The notes under the pieces: model-generated
What the model was told of the DNA's origin: nothing
Database searches by the model: none
What the model saw: the letters and a program-made list of their open reading frames with translations, nothing else
Source of the DNA: Paenibacillus xylanexedens
GTDB taxonomy: Bacteria > Bacillota > Bacilli > Paenibacillales > Paenibacillaceae
Reading direction: 5' to 3'
Assembly (NCBI RefSeq): GCF_007676705.1
Contig: NZ_VEBF01000005.1
Coordinates: 248,001 to 312,000, forward strand
Length of the DNA: 64,000 bases
Made by a program: the position numbers and the translations under genes
Part shown: positions 52,565 to 61,311 of the stretch, piece after piece
How positions within the stretch are numbered: position 1 is the stretch's first letter
Layout of the letters: each line of letters starts with the position of its first letter

Positions 52565-52652
52565 TCGTTGTTAGGATTTAAAGATTCAACAGCTAAGCTC
52601 TAAACTAAACATAAAGATACTCATATCTGTTTTAACCTGAAGTCCATTTCGT

Positions 52653-52681
52653 ATTCTAATTAAAATGACATGCAATGTCAA
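52653..52681 (-). promoter_or_regulatory. Sigma-A promoter of the NCS2 permease gene
   Basis: Minus strand TTGACA (52681-52676), 17 bp, TAGAAT (52658-52653); start expected near 52646, giving a leader of about 175 nt. The inverted repeat TGACAT-GCA-ATGTCA (52666-52680) overlaps the -35 and spacer and could be an operator. Confidence 0.78.
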
Positions 52682-52795
52682 TGAATTAACGATTTGTTCA
52701 CAGTTATTTACGAACTATACAGACATTATAGCTTGTGTTCATTCGTTTTTAGAATAGAGTATGTACGTATTGCTCAATGTCTGCAATATATGAAG

Positions 52796-52829
52796 AAAGA
52801 CTGCCAGCAATGTTCACTGACAGTCTTTT
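52796..52829 (-). terminator. Hairpin after the 42-residue gene
   Basis: AAAGACTG and CAGTCTTT arms with an inner CAG/CTG pair around the loop; only a short T tract (TTTCTTC) on the minus strand. Separates this gene from the permease promoter. Confidence 0.6.
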
Positions 52830-52831
52830 GC

Positions 52832-52960
52832 TTAATTCGTAGTAGGTTTCTCTTCATATTCGCTGGATAATTCTTTAAGCGATTTGATTTTGCCATGGGG
52901 ATGCTGTTCTTGCTTTCGTGACTTCCAGGCAGCTTCTTTTCTTTTCTTCTGGTCAGCCAT
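52832..52960 (-). CDS. Small basic protein, DUF6254-like
   Basis: 42 residues, found directly from the sequence: MADQKKRKEAAWKSRKQEQH then PHGKIKSLKELSSEYEEKPTTN. AGGAGG 9 nt before the ATG is a strong initiation signal. Lysine-rich, soluble, no Cys. The KxxEAAWKxRKxEQxPHGKIKSL pattern resembles the short conserved DUF6254 family of Bacilli, which has no known function; recognised from memory, so the family name is tentative. Lies between the SLH-GH16 gene and the permease leader. Confidence 0.7.
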   Translation of the reverse strand: MADQKKRKEAAWKSRKQEQHPHGKIKSLKELSSEYEEKPTTN

Positions 52961-53095
52961 AAAAGATATCCTCCTCTGGAAACTGAGATGTATACTACTT
53001 CTTTATGATGTCATTCCTGGACAACTTTATTCTGCTTGCATAGGTGATAAGAGAATTAGGCAAACATATAAGACAAAATATAGAGAATTTAGAAG

Positions 53096-56000
53096 TTAAT
53101 TGGCAGGACCCAGATTGATCAAGCTGACCTCGGACAATGAGACGGTTGTGTTGCCATCTTGCACACCATCAATGTTACCCAGATCAAATGAGATTCGAGT
53201 ATTCGCATAGCTGTCTTCTGTTGCATCAAATGTAAACGTGAACTCCTGTTCTTCTGGATTCAAATCAACTCGTGCCCCAAAGAAACCATGCCACTCATAG
53301 TTGGCAGCTGCATCGACCCATCCAATCCCCAACCCTACTTTCCGGGACTTCTCCGCTTGGGCTTTAAACGTCAATTTGTATTTGAAACCTTTCTGTATGC
53401 CAAATCCTTCATTGATGACTTGACGATCCCATGGATGCTGTCCTGCATGACCAATCTTGGCATGAAGCTGTTGATTGCTAACTTGCATCTCAAGGTCAGC
53501 TGCATTACCATCCGCGTGGGTAAACCAGCCTTCCTTACCTTTGGAGAAGTCTCCATTGGGAATAAGGTTAACATGAGCTGGCTGTCCTCCTTGATCTGCA
53601 TTCGGATTAACTTCATATAACTGAACGTTATGGATGTTAATCGAGTGTTGTTCGCCTGTAGATAGCGGATAACCTAATCCGAATGCAAGCATGGCTGCCG
53701 AATCCGAGGTATCTCCCATGGTGAAGGTATAACTATACGACTTTTGATCCGCGGTTAATTCCACTTCTTCTTCATAATACTTCACAAAATCCCCTGCATT
53801 CTGAGAAAGAACCGCTTGCATGGATTTGGGAACTGAAGCGGATGCCTCAAAGGTAAGTCGGTATGTTTTGTTTGCATCAAGTTCGATCTGACCTTGTTGC
53901 AACAAAGCATCCCACCAATGTTCACTTGTACCAGGCAATTTAATCGTTAATCCTTCGCCCTCGTCATATGAGGCTGTCAGATGATTAGGAGTTAGCTCCC
54001 AATGATTCAGATCAGCTATTAGCTCACTGTTCTGAATTTTGTTTTGTGAAATATCCACCCAACGTGTATTATAATCTGCTCCTTCAAAATTCACATAATA
54101 GGGTTTGCCTGCTGTCAAGTTGACCCCTGGAAAATACACCGTTTTATATGCTTGCCATCCACCCGTGTCTCCGAGACTCAGGTCTGATTGTGCAACGGTT
54201 GTACCTTGTTCATCCTGGATGCTGAACTGAACCTTGGAATCACTTTTTCCACTGGCCATTCGGGCAGAAAGAACATAAACTCCGTCGTGAGCTACATCGA
54301 TTTTATATTGCAGCAGATCTCCCTGATCCATGTAACTGACATGTTTTCCTCCTTCTACGGAGTCCTCCAGTTGTAAGCCCTGCATCATCCAGGCTTCGGT
54401 TGCAGGTACATGTGCGTAGCCATTCACTGACAGAGGTTTTCCGCGTTTCGTCAGACGAACATTGTCCACATATACCTTACCTTCAGAACTGCCGAATAAC
54501 AGTCTTAGCTCGGATTGTGCGATTGATGCTCCATCTCCAATGATGATTTCTCCGGTGAATGTTTTCATTTCTTGGTTCAAGGAGAGGTTTTGTCCTTGAT
54601 GAACCTGTACTGTATGCCCAGTACTGCTGACAACATCAATATCGATGCTTCGCGGTGTATCTGCCTTGGCATCTAAGGAGAAACCATACGTTGTATTCGC
54701 TTCCAGCTTCAACTCCGGTTGGTTTACCGATACCTGCTGTGGGTCACCATTCGTTTGAGTAACATCAACAACCAGCTGACGCTCCATAATCGGGAACTTC
54801 AAAAAATTATTTACGCTGATCTGAGCCATTGCGTTCTCTTGAACGCTGTCTAACCAGAAACCCAATCGGTTTTTGCCTTGATCGAATGTGCCATTATAAA
54901 TAAAGTTGCCATCAGGTAGCGCATTTCGTTCGACAGTTAGCGGGTCAGCCTCACCCACCTCGATCAGCCTGACATTGGCAAGCCAAACGGTCGTATCATC
55001 CAGCCCCAGATTGAATTCAAATCTGGCATTGTTATCCGAGCCATCCCGCATATTGAAAGTATAGTCATAAGATTGCCAATCTGACGTGAGTGTAAAGGTG
55101 TTATCGCCAGAATAATTCGTCCAACTTTTTTCAAATTGGTTCACTTTGGACATGATTGTGCGGTTAGCAGATGCTTTCGCATCAAACTGTATCTTGTACT
55201 TTTTGTTTTTCTTGATATGCATGGGCATCTGAGTGAGTTGAACGGAGTAGTTTTCAGTACCCGATGCATCAATGGTAACTTGTGCTGCTTTCCCTTTTTG
55301 CTCATCTTCTATAACGTTGACACTGCCAGCTCCATCAGCATTCGTAATGAATTTCCACTGCTGAGGAACTCCATTTTCTGCAGACCCTTCCGAAAAACGA
55401 TCATTGTAGATTTGATTGCCATCGGCTTGTGGTTCACGCTGTTGTTCAGGCTCTATGGGATTTGTTGTTACATCAGGCCATGTGTTTAGATTTTTGTAAG
55501 AATATACACGCACAAAATCAACATTCATCTTTTCGGAAGTGAAGTTGCTTTCAGGTGAGCCCGGCCAGTCTCCTCCAACTGCCAAATTCAGAATCAGATA
55601 GAACGGACGATCAAATGGTGCAGGGAACGTATAATACTCTGGTTGGCCCGCGGCCTTCGTTTGCCAGTTAGTCACTTCATGATGTAATTTACCGTCTACA
55701 TAGAAGCGAATCATGCCCGGCAACCATTCCACCTGGAAATCATGATAATCGTCAGCGAAAGTTTCTCCCTTCGGAAGAGTAAGGCTTCCCTGATCGTGTC
55801 CATGGGAACCGTCAGGCTTCACACTGTCATAATGCAATGTGCTATATACCTTGTTATTACTCTCTTTGCCGCCAATTAGCTCCATAATATCGATTTCTCC
55901 AGAGGCAGGCCATCCACCATAATGTGCTTCATCTGTTGGCATCATCCATATGGCAGGCCACATGCCTTTTTCTATAGGAAGCTTCGCACGTACCACCACT

Positions 56001-57556
56001 TTACCGTAGGTCCAGTCCCCTTTTCCCATGGAGATCAGTTTGCCAGAACTGTAATCCTTACCATTTTTCGGACCCTTTTTCGCTTCAATCTGCAACACGC
56101 TTCGATTCTGATCTTTCGTAATGCGAGTGTTATCCGGGCTGTAATATTGCATTTCATTGTTATAAACCAGTCCTGTATCCTGCACGGTCCATTTGGAAGA
56201 ATCAATCGCAGGCCCGTTAAACTCATCATTCCAGACCAGCTCCCATTGATCATGCGGAATCGTTGTTGCTGGAACCGGTTTTTCGCCCGCAGGATTGCTT
56301 GGTGTCGATGGTGTAGACGGTGATTGCCCGTCTGGAGAAGATGGTGTTGGTGTGTTTGTCACATTTGTTGAACCACCAGGCTGCGATGAAGCAGATTGTT
56401 GGGCTTCACCCACCATGGATGTGCGCAATCCTTTTTTTACTTTGTCTCCGTTGATCACAACATCATCGGCATCTACACTCAATTTTTGGATCGTACCTTT
56501 GGTATCCATTCGAGTCTGACTCGCTTCTGCATGAATATTCATGGAATCAATCAGGCTGTTTGAAGAGATCTCCAGAATGGATTTCTGCTTTACATGCATC
56601 TCCTGAATGTTACTTTCTTCCGTAATGGCAACTCTGACGGGCTCTCCACGTTTGTCAACGACTATTCGATTCAGCTTGGAGTTGCTAATGTCGATGGAAT
56701 GACTGCCTCCACCTTTAATGATGACACTTCCTGTAACAGTTACGCCCTGAAGAACAACAGATCCCTCGCCAATGCCTTCTGCCAGCAGTAGATTTCCATT
56801 GACAATCATATTTTTCAACGTGATATCCGTTGAATTAATAATCAAGTTGCCATCCACCCGGGACTCATATATACCAGGAGCACTTTTCACATCTGCAATC
56901 ATCGCCGACAACATTGTTGCAGTCTCTGCTCGTGTAATCGGGAATTTGGGATTTAATTTGCCTTGGAAACCTTTAAGAATATTTTCGTTCACTAGATAGG
57001 TAAGCGCTTTCTTTGTATAACTGGAAATATCATCTGCATCCTGAAATTTCAATTGTTCACTATCTTCATTTGTAGCCGCCGAAAGTTGAAAAGCTCGATC
57101 TACCATAACCGCTGCATCTTGGCGTGTAATCGGTTGTTGCGGTGACAGATGTTCACGGTCTGTTCCTTCGATGATGCCAGAACCATTCGCTCGTACCATG
57201 ACGTCATAGTACCAATCGTCTGAAGTCATATCCGCATATAAACCAGTCGCCGCATTACCGGTGAAACCAAAGGCCCGGTCCAGAATCATCACGAATTCAG
57301 CTCGGCTAATTACCTGACTGGGCTTGAATGTACCGTCCGTATAACCTTTCAATAGATTCAAGTCTTGCAACCGTGTAACTGCAGATTGTGACCAATGCCC
57401 GGTCAGGTCTGTATAGGGAACAGAGAAGTGCAGGCTTTTCGCCTGCACATTTCCCACCTCCGCTTGACCCTGTACACTTTCTGCTCCAGCAGTTGCTGGA
57501 TAAACGAGAGAAGCCATTAAACTCCATGCCACCATACATGCCAGTCCTTTTCTCAT
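53096..57556 (-). CDS. SLH-anchored GH16 endo-beta-1,3-glucanase with multiple CBMs
   Basis: 1486 residues. Signal peptide (about 1-25); three S-layer-homology domains (about 45-100, 105-160, 168-222; e.g. LTGHWSQSAVTRLQDLNLLKG); a beta-rich region of short repeats (about 225-375); a Ser/Thr/Pro linker (about 385-430); a GH16 catalytic domain (about 435-690) with the nucleophile/acid motif GEIDIMEL (Glu554, Asp556, Glu559); two CBM4/9-like modules (about 710-865, 880-1035); a CBM6/35-like module (about 1040-1170); and two further CBM4/9-like modules (about 1172-1315, 1329-1486). Matches known Paenibacillus laminarinase layout. SLH binds pyruvylated wall polymer, so the enzyme is held at the surface. 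Follows the two sugar permease genes by 43 nt. Confidence 0.93.
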   Translation of the reverse strand: MRKGLACMVAWSLMASLVYPATAGAESVQGQAEVGNVQAKSLHFSVPYTDLTGHWSQSAVTRLQDLNLLKGYTDGTFKPSQVISRAEFVMILDRAFGFTGNAATGLYADMTSDDWYYDVMVRANGSGIIEGTDREHLSPQQPITRQDAAVMVDRAFQLSAATNEDSEQLKFQDADDISSYTKKALTYLVNENILKGFQGKLNPKFPITRAETATMLSAMIADVKSAPGIYESRVDGNLIINSTDITLKNMIVNGNLLLAEGIGEGSVVLQGVTVTGSVIIKGGGSHSIDISNSKLNRIVVDKRGEPVRVAITEESNIQEMHVKQKSILEISSNSLIDSMNIHAEASQTRMDTKGTIQKLSVDADDVVINGDKVKKGLRTSMVGEAQQSASSQPGGSTNVTNTPTPSSPDGQSPSTPSTPSNPAGEKPVPATTIPHDQWELVWNDEFNGPAIDSSKWTVQDTGLVYNNEMQYYSPDNTRITKDQNRSVLQIEAKKGPKNGKDYSSGKLISMGKGDWTYGKVVVRAKLPIEKGMWPAIWMMPTDEAHYGGWPASGEIDIMELIGGKESNNKVYSTLHYDSVKPDGSHGHDQGSLTLPKGETFADDYHDFQVEWLPGMIRFYVDGKLHHEVTNWQTKAAGQPEYYTFPAPFDRPFYLILNLAVGGDWPGSPESNFTSEKMNVDFVRVYSYKNLNTWPDVTTNPIEPEQQREPQADGNQIYNDRFSEGSAENGVPQQWKFITNADGAGSVNVIEDEQKGKAAQVTIDASGTENYSVQLTQMPMHIKKNKKYKIQFDAKASANRTIMSKVNQFEKSWTNYSGDNTFTLTSDWQSYDYTFNMRDGSDNNARFEFNLGLDDTTVWLANVRLIEVGEADPLTVERNALPDGNFIYNGTFDQGKNRLGFWLDSVQENAMAQISVNNFLKFPIMERQLVVDVTQTNGDPQQVSVNQPELKLEANTTYGFSLDAKADTPRSIDIDVVSSTGHTVQVHQGQNLSLNQEMKTFTGEIIIGDGASIAQSELRLLFGSSEGKVYVDNVRLTKRGKPLSVNGYAHVPATEAWMMQGLQLEDSVEGGKHVSYMDQGDLLQYKIDVAHDGVYVLSARMASGKSDSKVQFSIQDEQGTTVAQSDLSLGDTGGWQAYKTVYFPGVNLTAGKPYYVNFEGADYNTRWVDISQNKIQNSELIADLNHWELTPNHLTASYDEGEGLTIKLPGTSEHWWDALLQQGQIELDANKTYRLTFEASASVPKSMQAVLSQNAGDFVKYYEEEVELTADQKSYSYTFTMGDTSDSAAMLAFGLGYPLSTGEQHSINIHNVQLYEVNPNADQGGQPAHVNLIPNGDFSKGKEGWFTHADGNAADLEMQVSNQQLHAKIGHAGQHPWDRQVINEGFGIQKGFKYKLTFKAQAEKSRKVGLGIGWVDAAANYEWHGFFGARVDLNPEEQEFTFTFDATEDSYANTRISFDLGNIDGVQDGNTTVSLSEVSLINLGPAN

Positions 57557-57599
57557 CCTTCTTCCTCCCTCAGCTCAGTTATCCTTGCATTTGCATAGC

Positions 57600-58478
57600 C
57601 TATTCCTTGACTGCTCCTATAACGATCCCTTTAACGAAGAAACGTTGTAAAAACGGGTATACCATCAGGATCGGAAGCGCGCCGATAAAGATCTGTGCTG
57701 CGCGTACGGTTCGCTGCGAGATATTCTCCAACATGGAAGGATCCACGTTGATTTTGCTGAGATCTTGCTGAACGATAATGGTCTGTAGCAGAGAAGCAAG
57801 CGGATAATTTTTAATATCAGACATATAGATCATGCCGTCGAACCAGGAGTTCCACTGATACACCATTGTAAACAAGGACAAGGTTGCGATAGCTGGAAGA
57901 GACAGTGGTACGTAGACCAGAATCAACGTTTTGATATGACCTGCTCCATCCAAATAGGCTGCTTCCTCAAGTTCTTTGGGCAGACCGCGGAAGAAGTTCA
58001 TCATGAGAATAACGTTCCACACGGACAGTGCGCCGGGCAGAATAAGTGCCCAGATTGTATTCATCAGGCCAAGCTTCTGTATCAGAATGTAACTTGGAAT
58101 CAAACCGCCGCTGAACAATATGGTGAAAACAAAGAACCATGTATACAAAGAGCGACCTTTAAAACTGATATCTTCCTTGGACAACGGAAACGCGGTAATG
58201 AGCATGATGACCATACCAATGATCGTTGCAATTACAGTCCGTTTAAGTGATACGATCAGGGAGTTAATGAAGTTCGAATTCCCGAATGTTTTCACATATG
58301 CGTCGGTTGTGAACCCGATGGGCCAGAAGGTAACCAGGTTTGATGATGCTGGCGCCATACTGCTGAATGAAACAGCCAATATATGAATAATTGGTAAAAT
58401 GCAGAGTATTGATAAGATGCCAAGAAAAGTATAATTGGCAATGCTGAATATGCGGTATCCTTTAGTTTTATAATACAA
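57600..58478 (-). CDS. Carbohydrate ABC transporter permease, YtcP/LplC type
   Basis: 292 residues, six membrane segments. The inner-membrane coupling motif EAAYLDGAGHIKTLILVYVPLS (read around residue 185) is the EAA loop of MalG-type permeases; the N-terminus begins with IANYTFLGILSILCILPIIH. Starts 15 nt after the companion permease. Uses an MsmX-type shared ATPase by analogy, since no ATPase gene is present. The downstream surface glucanase suggests beta-1,3-gluco-oligosaccharides as cargo. Confidence 0.92.
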   Translation of the reverse strand: MYYKTKGYRIFSIANYTFLGILSILCILPIIHILAVSFSSMAPASSNLVTFWPIGFTTDAYVKTFGNSNFINSLIVSLKRTVIATIIGMVIMLITAFPLSKEDISFKGRSLYTWFFVFTILFSGGLIPSYILIQKLGLMNTIWALILPGALSVWNVILMMNFFRGLPKELEEAAYLDGAGHIKTLILVYVPLSLPAIATLSLFTMVYQWNSWFDGMIYMSDIKNYPLASLLQTIIVQQDLSKINVDPSMLENISQRTVRAAQIFIGALPILMVYPFLQRFFVKGIVIGAVKE

Positions 58479-58493
58479 GCCCTTTTCTCCTCT

Positions 58494-59459
58494 CTAGAAA
58501 ACTCGATAATTAGCTAGTTTGTAAGCCATTCTGTAAGATATAACAATCAAAATGGTAGCAACCACAGATTTGAACAACCCTACTGCTGTGGCAAAACTCA
58601 TCTTCCCGTTCAAAATCCCAAGTCGATATACAAACGTGTCAATGATGTCGCCTTTGTCATACACAAGTGGATTGTACAGGTTGAACACCTGATCAAAACC
58701 GGCGTTCAAGATGTTGCCGATAGAGAGCGTCATCAATACAATTGTGATCGGCATCAATGCCGGAATCGTAATGTGCAGCGTCTGTTTAAAGCGATTGGCC
58801 CCATCCACTTCAGCCGCCTCATATAGCGCAGGATTGATCCCTGAGAGAGAAGCCAGAAATACAATCGTTCCAAAACCAAATTCTTTCCACACATCACTGA
58901 CGATCAGCGTTATCCGGAACCATGTACCGTCTCCCAGGAAAAAGATCGGTTCTCCTCCAAAGGCTTCGACAAGTTGGTTTACCATGCCGCCCTGTGGAGA
59001 CAGGATATCGAGCAGAATACCACCGAGAATAACCCATGATAGGAAATGCGGTAGATACACAAGCGTTTGACTTACTCTCTTGAATGCCGTCAAGCGCACT
59101 TCATTGAGCAAAATGGCAAACAGGAATGGAGCGAACAGTCCTGCGATGATTTTGAAAAATGCAATGACCAGCGTATTCCAGATCACCTGACCTACGTCCG
59201 GATATAAGAATAAATATCGGAAATTGTCCCAACCCACCCATTTGGATTCAGAAAATCCCAAGTATGGTTTGAAATCCTGAAAAGCAATTACAATGCCACC
59301 CATCGGTATGTACTGAAACACCAGTGCCAGCAATACAGCTGGAATGAGCATCATATGCAAGGTCCAGTTCCGTTGCATATTCCAGCGCTGTTTAACCCTG
59401 GTGGAGCGCCGTTTATGCGGCGTTTCTAACGTATGTTCCTTCACTCCTGCATCCCCCAT
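58494..59459 (-). CDS. Carbohydrate ABC transporter permease, LplB/YteP type
   Basis: 321 residues, six membrane segments, starting after a basic N-terminus (HKRRSTRVKQRWNMQRNW). LIPAVLLALVFQYIPMGGIV and AFQDFKPYLGFSES are typical of the LplB branch; the EAA loop is YEAAEVDGANRFKQTLHITI. First gene of the permease-permease-glucanase operon. The ATG at 59459 has a poor ribosome-binding site; a GTG five codons later, after GGGGGA, may be the true start. Pairs with the YtcP-type permease; a matching solute-binding protein is encoded at the window's right edge. Confidence 0.9.
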   Translation of the reverse strand: MGDAGVKEHTLETPHKRRSTRVKQRWNMQRNWTLHMMLIPAVLLALVFQYIPMGGIVIAFQDFKPYLGFSESKWVGWDNFRYLFLYPDVGQVIWNTLVIAFFKIIAGLFAPFLFAILLNEVRLTAFKRVSQTLVYLPHFLSWVILGGILLDILSPQGGMVNQLVEAFGGEPIFFLGDGTWFRITLIVSDVWKEFGFGTIVFLASLSGINPALYEAAEVDGANRFKQTLHITIPALMPITIVLMTLSIGNILNAGFDQVFNLYNPLVYDKGDIIDTFVYRLGILNGKMSFATAVGLFKSVVATILIVISYRMAYKLANYRVF

Positions 59460-59477
59460 GTTCTAAATTTTGTATTT

Positions 59478-59515
59478 TACAAGTCATCGTGAACTTGTAT
59501 ATTAAAATTATAGCA
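59478..59515 (-). promoter_or_regulatory. Extended -10 promoter and leader hairpin, permease operon
   Basis: Minus strand TGC-TATAAT (59515-59507) is a perfect extended -10 without a good -35. Just downstream TACAAGT/ACTTGTA (59478-59484, 59493-59499) forms a 7-bp hairpin in the leader, about 20 nt before the ATG. A weak -35 fits control by the adjacent response regulator. Confidence 0.5.
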
Positions 59516-59590
59516 ATGGAAATTTGTGATCTATATCCTAATATTGCAACAACGATATCAATATTTTAATAAGATTAAGGAGGTTGGACT

Positions 59591-61300
59591 TTGTTCACAC
59601 GCTTGAATGTCTTTACCAAAATTACACTGTTGTTTGTGATGCTGCTTATTCTGGTGCTGTTTCTCTATACATACTCGAACCGGGAAAGCGTGCGTGTTAT
59701 CGAACACGAGATTCAGAACAATACGATGAATCATCTCTCAACATTTGCTGATTCAGTAGAATCCAATATTTACCAACTGTCATTGTATGGGATGTCTATT
59801 GGGCAAGATTCGAGTATTCAGGAATATCAACGACCCGATTACAAGGACATTCCCTATGAACGTGTGAAAGTTGGAAGTGCCATTCTGGAGAAAATGAATC
59901 TGTACAACGCAGCAAGCAAATGGCATTCGACCATCACACTATACTTTCCAAGGATGCAAAAAGTGATATCAACGGATTATTATGCTTACATTCCGTACAG
60001 GGATGATGAATTTAAGGAGCCTCTCTCGCAATCCTGGACCTATGCCGACAATCAGTTTATCTGGTACACTACCGATCCAACGACAGCGATGGCGAGACCT
60101 GGCAAAGCCAGATTGATTACCAAAATCAGTTTTCCAGTTCATCACTTAACTGCACTTCTTAATCAAAACAAGTTAAATAATAAAGGTGACCCGTTCATGT
60201 TCCATCCCGATTATGGATTAATCAGCAATAGTTCTGGAAAAGAAACCTTGAACGCGATTCTGCCTTCTCTGAAAGAAGCAAAACTGCAGGCCAGCGGTGG
60301 ATTCAGTACAACGTTGAACAAAACGGAATATTACGTCTCTTACATTCAATCCAAGAGCCTCGGCTGGTATTATGTTGACTATGTGCCTATGCAGCAAATT
60401 TTGAAACCGATTACGAGCAGCCGAAATCTGTTTTACGCTTCAATTGCCGTTCTGATCGTGATGAGCGTCGTTGTATTATATACACTCTATCGAAGTGTGC
60501 AGCTTCCACTCTTACAGTTGGTGAAAGGGACGAATCGCTTGTCCACCGGAGACTTTTCCGTTCGGCTTCATCATTCTGCACGCAATGAATTCAGCCTGTT
60601 ATTTGCACGTTTCAACATCATGGCTCAACGAATTCAAGAATTAATCGAGAATGTATATGAGGAGAAATTAAGAAGTCGGGAAGCCACGCTCAAACAGTTG
60701 CAATCGCAGATTAATCCGCATTTTCTATATAATTGTCTGTTCTATATCAAGAACATGGCCCGAATGAAAAATGAAAAGGCCGTGGTAGCTATGGCACTGA
60801 ATCTGGGAGAGTATTACCGATACATAACCAGGTCCGAAAAGGATCAAGCCACGCTTCGTGAAGAGTTGACGATGGTCAAAAATTACTTGGAAATCCAGTC
60901 ACTTCGTCTGGAACGAATGCATTTTACAATCGATGTGCCCCATGATATTTTAGATAAAACAGTTCCCAGACTAACCCTCCAGCCTATAATTGAGAACGCT
61001 ATTATTCATGGTCTGGAGCCCAAATCGGTGGATGGTGAGATTAAAATCTATGCGGACTGCGAGGATGATGTGTACACGATTATCGTGGAGGACAGCGGGC
61101 TTGGCATGTCTGAGAAACAGCTTGATCATCTGAGGGATAATCTTCTTAAACCGCTGGATGAGAATATGGGATGTGGTACATGGAATGTCCATCAGCGTCT
61201 GTCTTTTCTGTACGGTGAAGGATCTGGACTTTCCTATGATCATTCTTCAATGGGTGGGATTAAAGTTAACATCACATGGCACGACAATACAGACAAGTAG
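59591..61300 (+). CDS. Sensor histidine kinase, YesM family (second pair)
   Basis: 569 residues from TTG at 59591, 7 nt after GGAGG. Membrane segment 1 (about 8-27; ITLLFVMLLILVLFLYTYSN), an extracytoplasmic domain to about 285, membrane segment 2 (about 287-307; FYASIAVLIVMSVVVLYTLY), HAMP domain (about 310-360), and the kinase motif QLQSQINPHFLYNCLFYIKN near 375. ATPase motifs: QPIIENAIIHGL, DSGLGMS, GTWNVHQRL. Divergent from the ABC permease operon and followed by its YesN partner after 11 nt; probably senses the sugar imported by that transporter. Confidence 0.93.
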   Translation: MFTRLNVFTKITLLFVMLLILVLFLYTYSNRESVRVIEHEIQNNTMNHLSTFADSVESNIYQLSLYGMSIGQDSSIQEYQRPDYKDIPYERVKVGSAILEKMNLYNAASKWHSTITLYFPRMQKVISTDYYAYIPYRDDEFKEPLSQSWTYADNQFIWYTTDPTTAMARPGKARLITKISFPVHHLTALLNQNKLNNKGDPFMFHPDYGLISNSSGKETLNAILPSLKEAKLQASGGFSTTLNKTEYYVSYIQSKSLGWYYVDYVPMQQILKPITSSRNLFYASIAVLIVMSVVVLYTLYRSVQLPLLQLVKGTNRLSTGDFSVRLHHSARNEFSLLFARFNIMAQRIQELIENVYEEKLRSREATLKQLQSQINPHFLYNCLFYIKNMARMKNEKAVVAMALNLGEYYRYITRSEKDQATLREELTMVKNYLEIQSLRLERMHFTIDVPHDILDKTVPRLTLQPIIENAIIHGLEPKSVDGEIKIYADCEDDVYTIIVEDSGLGMSEKQLDHLRDNLLKPLDENMGCGTWNVHQRLSFLYGEGSGLSYDHSSMGGIKVNITWHDNTDK

Positions 61301-61311
61301 GTGAAAGACCC

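Noticed and set aside
52500..52681. Purine (guanine/adenine) riboswitch before the NCS2 permease
   Set aside because: Promoter and terminator fit, but the conserved purine aptamer loops and junction are not visible, so the class is left open.
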